Under the pieces are notes generated by a model, which saw only the letters and a list, made by a program, of their open reading frames with translations, made no database searches and had not been told where the DNA came from. A program made the translations under genes and the position numbers. Shown here one piece after another: positions 1 to 5,321 of a stretch of DNA of 5,321 nt (within the stretch, counting starts at the first letter, position 1; each line of letters opens with the position of its first letter). The stretch spans positions 16,298-21,618 of the forward strand of contig JALVZS010000177.1 of NCBI GenBank assembly GCA_027022065.1, given 5' to 3'. The stretch is from a bacterium (GTDB lineage Bacteria > Thermosulfidibacterota > Thermosulfidibacteria > Thermosulfidibacterales > Thermosulfidibacteraceae).

Positions 1-179
1 CTCTTAAGCCATCTGGTTGTTCCAAGAACCAGCTCCCAGAGAAGCTTTCTATCCTTAAGGGAAAGTGGAGAGGGGTTGTCCGCCCAGTACTTTAATGTGC
101 CGGTTGAGAATTTCCCCTCAATTAGTATCTCCTTTAGGCAGAGATAGGCCCTTTCCCTTACGTTTTTATCCGAGCTCAA
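1..179 (-). CDS. rsmB: NusB-domain protein, N-terminal part; probable 16S rRNA m5C967 methyltransferase RsmB (partial)
   Basis: The frame is open from TTG at 179 to the window edge, giving 59 residues of the N-terminus. The pattern fits the all-helical NusB-like RNA-binding domain that opens RsmB (Sun): an early R-x-R-A (residues 8-11), a helix with L-K-E-I-L (15-19), G-K-F (22-24), then L-K-D-R-K-L-L (41-47) and L-V-L-G-T-T-R-W (50-57), the helix signature L-v-x-G-x-x-R. RsmB methylates C967 of 16S rRNA using SAM; the catalytic Rossmann domain would lie beyond position 1. TTG at 179 is chosen because AGGG (190-187) sits 7 nt upstream; a second in-frame TTG at 194 is possible. It overlaps the end of the upstream phosphodiesterase gene by 14 nt, suggesting translational coupling. 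Free-standing NusB is the alternative, but the fit to the L-v-x-G-T-x-R form of RsmB is better. The catalytic domain is unseen. Confidence 0.65.
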   Translation of the reverse strand, partial: MSSDKNVRERAYLCLKEILIEGKFSTGTLKYWADNPSPLSLKDRKLLWELVLGTTRWLK

Positions 180-648
180 GGAGCTTCCCTTCAAGCCTTT
201 CCGTGTCAACAATTGCCACGGTGGCTCTTCCCGTTACCCAGCCACAGCATTCCCCTGGATTAACCACCAGGGTGCCGTTAATTTTTTCTATCTGCGGCTG
301 ATGGGTATGTCCGTAAAGTATAATGTGATAGCGTCCGCTTTTTGCAAGCTCTTCAACGAAGTGGTGAAAGTGCTTAATCAGGATCTTTTTCCCCTCTAGC
401 TCAAGCTCCTTGGGCTCCTTGGATAGCCTACCTTCTGCCCTTTTTATAAGTATCTCCACTTCCCCGTCGTTGTTTCCCAAAACTCCCTTCCAGTTGAGAC
501 CCGACTTATTTAAAAGGTCAAGGCAGAAGGGGGCCACAATGTCCCCGCAGTGAACCACGAGGGACACCCCCTTTTCCTTAAACAGTTCAAGGGCCTTTCT
601 GGTGTTATCCAAATGATCATGGGTGTCTGAAAGCACCCCTATCAGCAT
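166..648 (-). CDS. YfcE/MJ0936-family metallophosphodiesterase
   Basis: A 160-residue protein of the calcineurin-like phosphoesterase superfamily, small YfcE/MJ0936 branch (TIGR00040 type). These are soluble, Mn/Ni-dependent enzymes that cleave phosphodiesters in vitro; the cellular substrate is generally unknown. All dinuclear metal motifs are present: S-D-T-H at residues 7-10, C-G-D at 34-36, G-N-N-D at 58-61, a H-F-H at 93-95, and G-H-T-H at 113-116. N-P-G-E-C-C-G (130-136) matches my recollection of the archaeal MJ0936. The third histidine motif is odd: K-H-F-H replaces the usual T-H-G-H. ATG at 648 is preferred because AGGGGG (660-655) lies 6 nt upstream; a TTG two codons earlier (654) directly abuts that Shine-Dalgarno sequence. 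The gene begins 12 nt after the protease gene on the same strand and its end overlaps the next gene, so it is the middle gene of an operon. The family call is firm; the substrate is not known. Confidence 0.92.
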   Translation of the reverse strand: MLIGVLSDTHDHLDNTRKALELFKEKGVSLVVHCGDIVAPFCLDLLNKSGLNWKGVLGNNDGEVEILIKRAEGRLSKEPKELELEGKKILIKHFHHFVEELAKSGRYHIILYGHTHQPQIEKINGTLVVNPGECCGWVTGRATVAIVDTERLEGKLLELG

Positions 649-654
649 CTTCAA

Positions 655-660
655 CCCCCT
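655..660 (-). promoter_or_regulatory. Ribosome binding site of the phosphodiesterase gene
   Basis: AGGGGG on the minus strand follows directly after the protease stop codon (663-661) and ends 6 nt before ATG 648. It decides the start: the in-frame TTG at 654-652 touches it with no spacer and is unlikely to be used. Confidence 0.65.
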
Positions 661-2040
661 TTACCAGTTCACATATACGGTGATGTAGAGTGCTCCTTCT
701 CCTCTGTAAACGAGGAATGTTAGGTAGTCTCCTCTTTTTGCCCTGGATATGATTCTCATGGCATCGTTAACATCCTTTATCTTGTGGTTGTTTATCTCAA
801 CGATCACATCGCCCTTCCTGAAGCCTGCCATCTGGGCATAGCTTCCCCTCTCCACGCTGAGCACATAGGCTCCACCCTTTATGCCGAGCTTTGCCGCCAC
901 ATCCTCAGGAACATTACCCAACTCAAGCCCGAACTTCTCTAAGCTCCCCGTTATAATGCCTCCGTGCTTGCCCCTTTCCTTAAGCTCGCCTATCTTTGCC
1001 CATATGGTCATTCTCTCGCCCTTTCTTATGATCTCTATCGGTACCTCAGTTCCGGGCTTTGTGGTGGACACAAGAACGCTTAGCTCGTGGGCGTTCTTGA
1101 CCTCTTTGCCGTTGTACTTAACTATGACGTCGCCGCTTCTGAGCCCAGCCTCCTTAGCGGGGCTTTTGGGCATCACCTTTGTTATTATAACGCCCTTGCG
1201 CACGGGAAGGTGTAAAGCCTTTGCAAGATCAGGTGTAACATCCTGTATGTAAACTCCCAGCCATCCCCTTATGACCCTGCCATGCTCTTTGAGCTGCTCA
1301 ATGATGCTCTTAGCCAAATTTATGGGAATGGCAAAGCCTATGCCCTGAGCGTTCTTTATAATTGCTGTGTTTATCCCTACCACCTCTCCCTTCATGTTCA
1401 CTAGAGGTCCCCCGCTGTTTCCGGGGTTGATAGACGCATCTGTCTGGATAAAGTCATCGTAGGGGCCTTCCCCTATAACTCTACCCTTGGCAGAAACAAT
1501 ACCTGCCGTTACCGTGTAGCTAAGGCCAAAAGGATTGCCTATGGCCAGCACCCATTCTCCTACCTTCAGCTTGTCCGAGTCTCCAAGCTTAACAACGGGC
1601 AGGTCTTTCCCCCTAGGGTTTATCTTCAAAAGAGCTATATCGGTTTTGGGATCAACGCCGTAAATCTTGGCCTTGTATTCGCTTCCGTCCTTAAGCACCA
1701 CTTTCACATTGGTGGCATCCTTAACCACGTGGTAGTTGGTTACGATAAATCCGTCCTTGCTTATGATAAATCCAGAACCCAGGCTGTGTCTTTTGTACTG
1801 CATCTGGGGCCAGTTGTCCCCGAAAAAGAACTTAAAGAAGTTATCTCCAAACCAGTCTGGAGGAAAGATGGGATGGGGAGCCTTAACAACCTGTGTGGTG
1901 AAAACATTAACCACGGCGGGACTTACCTCTTCTGCTATTTTGGTGAAGTCGGGACATGTGCATATTCCCCAGGCAGTTGCTGCTGTGCTGAAAAGAAATA
2001 CTGCAAGGATAGAAACGGCAAAGCTCCTAAACCTACTCAA
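661..2040 (-). CDS. htrA: Secreted HtrA/Deg-family serine protease with two PDZ domains
   Basis: A 459-residue envelope protease/chaperone that degrades misfolded exported proteins. Residues 1-23 form a clear Sec signal peptide: S-R-F-R, a hydrophobic core, then A-T-A, with likely cleavage after A23. A loop rich in Phe, Asp and Trp (about 57-80, F-F-G-D-N-W) resembles the DegP LA loop. The trypsin-like domain carries the full triad: H104 in T-N-Y-H-V-V, D134 in T-D-I-A-L-L, S209 in G-N-S-G-G-P. PDZ1 spans about 258-350 (opening R-G-W-L-G-V) and PDZ2 about 365-457, the DegP/DegQ architecture. TTG at 2040 is chosen over an upstream TTG at 2070 because GGAGGT sits 6 nt before it and the shorter form gives a clean signal peptide. 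Odd: C27-T-C29 just after the cleavage site. It is first gene of the minus-strand arm and faces queH across the divergent region. DegP, DegQ and MucD cannot be told apart from sequence alone. Confidence 0.94.
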   Translation of the reverse strand: MSRFRSFAVSILAVFLFSTAATAWGICTCPDFTKIAEEVSPAVVNVFTTQVVKAPHPIFPPDWFGDNFFKFFFGDNWPQMQYKRHSLGSGFIISKDGFIVTNYHVVKDATNVKVVLKDGSEYKAKIYGVDPKTDIALLKINPRGKDLPVVKLGDSDKLKVGEWVLAIGNPFGLSYTVTAGIVSAKGRVIGEGPYDDFIQTDASINPGNSGGPLVNMKGEVVGINTAIIKNAQGIGFAIPINLAKSIIEQLKEHGRVIRGWLGVYIQDVTPDLAKALHLPVRKGVIITKVMPKSPAKEAGLRSGDVIVKYNGKEVKNAHELSVLVSTTKPGTEVPIEIIRKGERMTIWAKIGELKERGKHGGIITGSLEKFGLELGNVPEDVAAKLGIKGGAYVLSVERGSYAQMAGFRKGDVIVEINNHKIKDVNDAMRIISRAKRGDYLTFLVYRGEGALYITVYVNW

Positions 2041-2046
2041 GGCCAC

Positions 2047-2052
2047 ACCTCC
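2047..2052 (-). promoter_or_regulatory. Ribosome binding site of the HtrA protease gene
   Basis: GGAGGT on the minus strand (forward acctcc), followed by 6 nt and then TTG at 2040. It is a near-perfect Shine-Dalgarno sequence. It lies inside the longer reading frame that would begin with TTG at 2070, and so argues that the true start is 2040. Confidence 0.75.
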
Positions 2053-2172
2053 GCAAAGTTTTGTGGACAATCTTATATTTTTACTCCAAAACGCTCTCGT
2101 AGGAAAGATGCTGGCTGGTTAGGTTTGTTTTTAAGTTGATTTTGCAAGGTGTATGTTTTAGAAGAGCAGGCT
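2053..2172. promoter_or_regulatory. Divergent intergenic region between the protease and queH arms
   Basis: About 120 nt lie between the two divergent starts, the only place in the window where both transcripts can begin. It is AT-rich around 2069-2092 and 2121-2160. On the minus strand TATAAG (forward cttata, 2072-2077) is a candidate -10 element. Transcription from about 2065 would give a roughly 25-nt leader carrying the GGAGGT site. No -35 close to TTGACA is found 16-18 nt upstream of it. On the plus strand I see only weak matches, such as TATGTT at 2152-2157, which would leave a very short leader before ATG 2173. No inverted repeat that looks like an operator or riboswitch is evident. 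Promoter activity is inferred from gene layout; the exact elements are uncertain. Confidence 0.4.
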
Positions 2173-2724
2173 ATGGAGGGCAGGGTTTCGGGTAAGATCC
2201 TGATTCACGCCTGTTGTGCCAACTGTGTGTTGTACCCTTTGAAGGTGCTGCAGGATAAATTCTCTGAGGTTTTTGTTTTCTGGTATAATCCCAATATCCA
2301 TCCCTATCAGGAGTATTTGAAAAGGCTTGAAGCCATGAGGCAATTGGAGGAGGCAAGAAATCTTAGGGTGATATACAATCTGCATTACGATGTTGCTAAG
2401 TGGGTTAGAAGTGTTGCCTTTAGGGAGGAGTTTCGCTGCAGATACTGTTACTGGGATAGGTTAAGGCTTGCTGCCTCCGTGGCAAAAAGGGGAGGCTTTG
2501 ATTACTTTACGACCACTCTTCTTTACAGCAAACACCAAAAGCACGAACTTATCGTTGAGATTGCGGAATCAGTTGCCAGAGAGAGGGGGGTGAAGTTTTA
2601 CTATTACGATTTCAGAGAGGGGTGGAAGGAGGGAATAGAGGAGTCCCTTGAGCTTGGCCTTTACAGACAGCAGTACTGTGGGTGCATATACTCGGAACAG
2701 GAGCGCTTTAAGCCCAAGAGATGA
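2173..2724 (+). CDS. queH: Epoxyqueuosine reductase QueH
   Basis: A 183-residue cytosolic protein of the QueH (formerly DUF208) family. It reduces epoxyqueuosine to queuosine in tRNA, the last step of queuosine synthesis, and is the non-orthologous replacement for cobalamin-dependent QueG. The family motifs are all visible: I-H-A-C-C-A-N-C at residues 11-18, Y-N-P-N-I-H-P at 38-44, C-R-Y-C-Y-W-D-R-L at 89-97, T-T-L-L-Y-S-K-H-Q at 114-122, and Y-R-Q-Q-Y-C-G-C at 164-171. The paired and C-x-x-C cysteines are the iron-sulfur and metal ligands characteristic of this metalloenzyme. Length is typical. ATG at 2173 is chosen because the homology begins shortly after it and a GAAGAG/GCAGG purine stretch precedes it. 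A GTG at 2149 in the same frame would add 8 residues but has no usable Shine-Dalgarno spacing. The stop overlaps the tgt start (ATGA), so both steps of the pathway are made from one transcript. Confidence is very high. Confidence 0.95.
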   Translation: MEGRVSGKILIHACCANCVLYPLKVLQDKFSEVFVFWYNPNIHPYQEYLKRLEAMRQLEEARNLRVIYNLHYDVAKWVRSVAFREEFRCRYCYWDRLRLAASVAKRGGFDYFTTTLLYSKHQKHELIVEIAESVARERGVKFYYYDFREGWKEGIEESLELGLYRQQYCGCIYSEQERFKPKR

Positions 2725-3833
2725 AGTTTTCTGTTTTGAAGGAGGATCCGGCTACACGAGCAAGGATAGGTGTAATTGAGACAGAAAGGTATATCGCAAA
2801 AACTCCTGTCTTTATGCCTGTTGGTACCCTTGGGACTGTAAAAACCCTTTCCCCCTGTGAGCTGAAAGACATGGGAGCCACCATCATTTTGGGAAATACC
2901 TATCATCTCTATCTTCGCCCTGGCGTTGAGCTTATAGAAGCCTTTGGTGGACTTCACAGGTTTGCCTCTTGGAACAGGCTGATCCTTACCGACAGCGGCG
3001 GATTTCAGGTCCACAGTCTCAGCCCTTTGAGGAAGATTACCGATGAGGGGGTGGAGTTCCGCTCTCACCTTGACGGAAGCAGGCACTTTTTCACTCCAGA
3101 GAAGGTGATTGAGATACAGAGGACTTTAAGCTCTGATTTTGTTATGCCTCTTGACTGGTGTGTTTCCTATCCTGCAACGGATGCGGAGGTTGAAAAGGGG
3201 GTTGAGCTTACCGTTAAGTGGGCAAGAAGGAGCAGGAAAGTTCCTCTAAAGGAGCATCAAAGCCTCTTTGCCATTCTTCAGGGTGGGATGAGCGAAAAGT
3301 ACAGAAGGCTTTGTGCCGAGGAGCTTGTGGACATGGGTTTTGAAGGATACGCCATAGGTGGTCTTTCTGTTGGGGAACCCAAGGGCCTTATGTGGGAGAT
3401 GGTGGACTTTTCCGCCTCTTTGCTGCCAAAGGACAGACCAAGATACCTTATGGGTGTGGGAAAGCCGGAGGATATCGTTTTTGCGGTGATGTGTGGTGTG
3501 GATATGTTTGACTGCGTTCTTCCTACAAGGTGTGCGAGAAACGGGCTTCTGTTTACCTCAAAAGGGAAGCTCAGGATAAAGAACAGCGTTTATAAGGATC
3601 AGGATCTACCTGTGGATGAGAACTGCGGCTGCTACACATGCAGGAACTTTTCAAGGGCGTATCTTAGGCATCTGTTTGTGAATGATGAGATACTGGCCCT
3701 AAGACTGAACACCATACACAATGTATACTTCTACCTTTCCCTCATGGAGGAGATAAGAAACCGCATAGCGGACGGGAGCTTTGAAAGTTGGGCAAGAAGG
3801 TTTATAGAGGAGTATTCCGAGATGGAGGCGTGA
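2721..3833 (+). CDS. tgt: tRNA-guanine(34) transglycosylase (preQ1-inserting)
   Basis: A 370-residue TIM-barrel enzyme that exchanges guanine-34 of GUN-anticodon tRNAs (Asp, Asn, His, Tyr) for preQ1. Residue numbers in the catalytic region match E. coli Tgt as I recall it, offset by 0-2. The general acid/base D91 lies in T-D-S-G-G-F-Q-V, substrate-binding D145 in L-D-W-C, then Q187-[10 protein letters not shown] (213-220), and the nucleophile D264 in [12 protein letters not shown]. Zinc ligands are C302, C304 and C307 (C-G-C-Y-T-C) and H333 (N-T-I-H-N). Length is close to E. coli's. Odd: the normally conserved D-E-C is D-W-C here (145-147). There is no well-spaced Shine-Dalgarno sequence before ATG 2721, so translation probably depends on coupling to queH through the 4-nt ATGA overlap. 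The L-S-V-G-E-P form and C147 suit the bacterial preQ1 enzyme rather than the archaeal preQ0 enzyme. Confidence 0.97.
   Translation: MKFSVLKEDPATRARIGVIETERYIAKTPVFMPVGTLGTVKTLSPCELKDMGATIILGNTYHLYLRPGVELIEAFGGLHRFASWNRLILTDSGGFQVHSLSPLRKITDEGVEFRSHLDGSRHFFTPEKVIEIQRTLSSDFVMPLDWCVSYPATDAEVEKGVELTVKWARRSRKVPLKEHQSLFAILQGGMSEKYRRLCAEELVDMGFEGYAIGGLSVGEPKGLMWEMVDFSASLLPKDRPRYLMGVGKPEDIVFAVMCGVDMFDCVLPTRCARNGLLFTSKGKLRIKNSVYKDQDLPVDENCGCYTCRNFSRAYLRHLFVNDEILALRLNTIHNVYFYLSLMEEIRNRIADGSFESWARRFIEEYSEMEA
3824..3828 (+). promoter_or_regulatory. Ribosome binding site of nth, inside the end of tgt
   Basis: GGAGG within the last codons of tgt, 5 nt before ATG 3834. The tgt stop (3831-3833) lies between it and the start, so the ribosome that finishes tgt is positioned over the nth initiation site. 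Confidence 0.7.
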
Positions 3834-4475
3834 ATGGAGGAGGTTCTTGAGAGGATTGCCGAAGCCTATAAGAGCCTTAGAGAGCCCGTTGTTACTCAGA
3901 TTGCAAAGAGGAAAAGGGATCCTTTTAAGGTTCTTATATCCTGCATTTTGAGTCTAAGGACGAAGGATGAGGTTACGAAAGAGGCGTCAAAAAGGCTTTT
4001 TAGTAAGGCTTCAACCCCTGAGGAGATGCTGAAGCTGAGTGAGGAGGAGATAGCAAGGCTCATATATCCGGTGGGCTTTTACAATAACAAGGCTAAGACC
4101 ATAAAGGAGATATGTAAGGTTCTGGTGGAAAGATACGGCGGACGGGTGCCCGATGAGATGGATAAGCTTCTGAAGCTTAAGGGGGTGGGGAGGAAGACGG
4201 CAAATCTTGTTCTGGTTGAAGGATACGGGAAACCTGGGATATGCGTTGATACACATGTGCACAGGATATGCAACCGCTTGGGATGGGTGAAGACAAAGAC
4301 ACCAGAGGAAACGGAGAAAAAGCTTAGAGAGATTCTTCCTAAAAAATACTGGATGGACATAAATAGGTGGCTTGTGGCTTTTGGGAAGGAGATATGCAGG
4401 CCCGTTTCTCCTCTCTGTTCTCAGTGTCCTGTGGAGGAGTTGTGTCCCAAGGCAGGCGTGAAAAGGCACCGCTAA
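3834..4475 (+). CDS. nth: Endonuclease III (DNA glycosylase/AP lyase)
   Basis: A 213-residue base-excision repair enzyme that removes oxidised pyrimidines such as thymine glycol and nicks the resulting abasic site. It is all-helical of the HhH-GPD superfamily. The helix-hairpin-helix is [12 protein letters not shown] (112-123) with catalytic lysine K121, and the catalytic aspartate is D139 in V-D-T-H-V-H-R. The C-terminal [4Fe-4S] loop is complete: C188, C195, C198 and C204, with the exact C-x6-C-x2-C-x5-C spacing. I-L-S-L-R-T-K-D (38-45) occupies the place of the usual I-L-S-x-Q-T-x-D, with Arg for the common Gln. Length is the family norm. ATG 3834 follows the tgt stop with no gap and has GGAGG 5 nt upstream. 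There is no evident functional link with queuosine synthesis; it appears to be an operon passenger. Its 3' end is overlapped by the next gene. Confidence 0.96.
   Translation: MEEVLERIAEAYKSLREPVVTQIAKRKRDPFKVLISCILSLRTKDEVTKEASKRLFSKASTPEEMLKLSEEEIARLIYPVGFYNNKAKTIKEICKVLVERYGGRVPDEMDKLLKLKGVGRKTANLVLVEGYGKPGICVDTHVHRICNRLGWVKTKTPEETEKKLREILPKKYWMDINRWLVAFGKEICRPVSPLCSQCPVEELCPKAGVKRHR
4433..4437 (+). promoter_or_regulatory. Ribosome binding site of the glycosyltransferase gene, inside nth
   Basis: GGAGG (extended to GGAGGAG through 4439), 4 nt before the GTG at 4442. The spacing is on the short side. It supports this GTG as the start, since no ATG, GTG or TTG occurs in frame again until an ATG at codon 33, inside the conserved fold. 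Confidence 0.5.
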
Positions 4476-5321
4476 AGATCCTCTTTATACAGGGGGTTTC
4501 CCGCTACGGTGGGGCTTTAAGGTCCCTGTTTCACACCATGAGGCTGCTTAAGAAGAAGGGGCATCATCCCGTTCTTATTACTTCAAAAAGGGGGAGGCTT
4601 ACCGAGGAATGTGAGGCTGAGGGAATAGATTACTATACGGTTAAGATGGGTATGTGGAGGAAGGTTAAAAGCTGGCCTTTTTTGCCTTTTGTATTTTTCA
4701 GGCTGGTTGGGATTGCGAAAAGGGAAGGTGTTCACATTGTGCACTGCAATACCCTTTGGGATGCTCCCCATGGCTTGGTTTTGGGGGCCATTTTGGGGCT
4801 TCCGGTGGTGGTTCATTTGAGGAATGTTCATGCGAGAGGCCTTTTGGACAAGTACTATGTGAGGTATGCGGATCTTATAGTGGGAGTCTCATTTGCATGC
4901 TTAAAATTTTTTAATCCCGAAGAGATGGCGAGGGCCTGTGTTATTTATAACCCCTTGGAAGAGATGAGGCCTTGTGGTGATGTTGTTGCATCGGCAATAC
5001 CCACTTTGGCCGTTGTTGGCAGGGTGGATACCACAAAGGGACAACTGGAGTTTGTGGAAGAGGTTTTTAGACCTTTGAGGGAGAAGATCAAACTGAGGCT
5101 GTTTGTGGTGGGGGAGGCTTCCTCCAAGGAGAAGTGGCTTGAGGAGAGGATGAGGGAGTATCAGAAGGATTTTGGTGGAGAGTTCGTTTTTACGGGGGCC
5201 GTTAGGGATGTGAAAAGCTACTACTGCCTGGCGGATGTGGTGGCTGTGCCTTCAAAGGAGGAGGCGCTTGAGGGACTTCCAAGGGTGGTTGTTGAAGCTG
5301 CAAGCCTTGGCAGGTTCATCT
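4442..5321 (+). CDS. GT4-family (GT-B fold) glycosyltransferase, partial
   Basis: The frame is open for 293 residues to the window edge, so the C-terminus is missing. The N-terminal Rossmann domain opens with K-I-L-F-I-Q-G-V (12-19), then [10 protein letters not shown], the glycine-rich acceptor-side loop of GT4 enzymes. H-I-V-H-C-N-T (98-104) and V-V-V-H-L-R-N-V-H (122-130) are typical following strands. V-I-Y-N-P (167-171) marks the linker, V-V-G-R-V (191-195) with K-G (199-200) the nucleotide-sugar domain, and V-P-S (269-271) precedes an E-x7-E motif at E277 and E285. These enzymes move a sugar from an NDP-sugar to a lipid or polysaccharide acceptor at the cytosolic face of the membrane, often for LPS or exopolysaccharide. 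Neither the sugar nor the acceptor can be read from sequence. GTG 4442 has GGAGG upstream and overlaps the end of nth by 34 nt; GTG at 4424 is an alternative. The family call is strong and the start moderate. Confidence 0.88.
   Translation, partial: MSQGRREKAPLKILFIQGVSRYGGALRSLFHTMRLLKKKGHHPVLITSKRGRLTEECEAEGIDYYTVKMGMWRKVKSWPFLPFVFFRLVGIAKREGVHIVHCNTLWDAPHGLVLGAILGLPVVVHLRNVHARGLLDKYYVRYADLIVGVSFACLKFFNPEEMARACVIYNPLEEMRPCGDVVASAIPTLAVVGRVDTTKGQLEFVEEVFRPLREKIKLRLFVVGEASSKEKWLEERMREYQKDFGGEFVFTGAVRDVKSYYCLADVVAVPSKEEALEGLPRVVVEAASLGRFI

Noticed and set aside
65-301. Plus-strand open frame of 78 codons
   Set aside because: It lies opposite the phosphodiesterase C-terminus and the RsmB-like start; Ser/Pro-rich with no motif, so a shadow.
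1950-1975. Lipoprotein lipobox ending at the first cysteine of the mature HtrA protein
   Set aside because: The residues before C27 are W-G-I, which do not match the L-A/S-G/A pattern, and a standard A-T-A cleavage site lies just upstream.
1729-2139. Plus-strand open frames of 136 and 128 codons opposite the start of the protease gene
   Set aside because: They are antisense to the signal peptide and catalytic region of a clear HtrA gene, have no recognisable motifs and overlap each other in two frames; they are shadows.
2071-2172. Possible riboswitch or operator (for example preQ1-sensing) upstream of queH
   Set aside because: The plus-strand leader is at most a few tens of nucleotides, and no stem with a convincing pseudoknot tail or inverted repeat is visible. 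queH and tgt are also not the usual preQ1 riboswitch targets.
2661-3086. Minus-strand open frame of 141 codons opposite queH and tgt
   Set aside because: It is antisense to strongly conserved Tgt sequence, low in recognisable structure, and without a plausible promoter or ribosome binding site.
4011-4469. Minus-strand open frames of 152 and 93 codons opposite nth
   Set aside because: Both are mirror frames of the conserved helix-hairpin-helix and iron-sulfur regions; His/Leu/Pro-rich composition is typical of antisense reading of Lys/Glu/Arg-rich genes.
4476-5321. Region that looks gene-free because no complete forward open frame is closed here
   Set aside because: It is fully coding: the glycosyltransferase frame is open from 4442 to the edge with no stop, so the gap is only an effect of truncation and the GTG start.
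1-5321. Mobile elements, CRISPR arrays, tRNA/rRNA genes and rho-independent terminators
   Set aside because: No direct-repeat arrays, terminal inverted repeats, transposase or integrase motifs, cloverleaf sequences or GC-hairpin plus T-run were found by eye; neither operon ends inside the window.

Overview
The window reads as ordinary, densely packed bacterial chromosome. Two gene sets point away from each other from a control region near 2041-2172, and both run off the ends of the window. Coding strands on both arms are purine-rich. Arg is mostly AGG/AGA, Ile is often ATA, and the proteins are rich in Lys and Glu. TTG and GTG starts are common, genes abut or overlap, and the queuosine reductase is the QueH type. 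Together these suggest a thermophilic, probably anaerobic or microaerophilic bacterium of the Aquificota/Thermodesulfobacteriota sort. That placement is an inference from style, not from a marker gene.

Minus-strand arm, in order of transcription: a secreted two-PDZ HtrA/Deg serine protease (2040 down to 661), then 12 nt later a YfcE/MJ0936-type metallophosphodiesterase (648 down to 166), then, overlapping it by 14 nt, the first 59 codons of a NusB-domain protein that is most likely the 16S rRNA m5C methyltransferase RsmB (179 down to 1, cut by the window edge).

Plus-strand arm: queH (epoxyqueuosine reductase, 2173-2724), tgt (tRNA-guanine transglycosylase, 2721-3833, ATGA overlap), nth (endonuclease III, 3834-4475, TGA directly followed by ATG), and a GT4-family glycosyltransferase starting inside nth (GTG at 4442) and still open at 5321. 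QueH and Tgt act in the same pathway: Tgt puts preQ1 into the wobble position of GUN-anticodon tRNAs, QueA (not in the window) converts it to epoxyqueuosine, and QueH reduces that to queuosine. nth and the glycosyltransferase appear to be operon passengers with no obvious functional tie.

I see no tRNA, rRNA, CRISPR array, insertion sequence, prophage piece or convincing terminator. I do not find an undescribed system. The points most worth a second look are the translational couplings, several start-site corrections, and three unusual residue patterns: DWC for DEC in Tgt, KHFH for THGH in the phosphodiesterase, and a Cys-x-Cys at the mature N-terminus of the HtrA protease.
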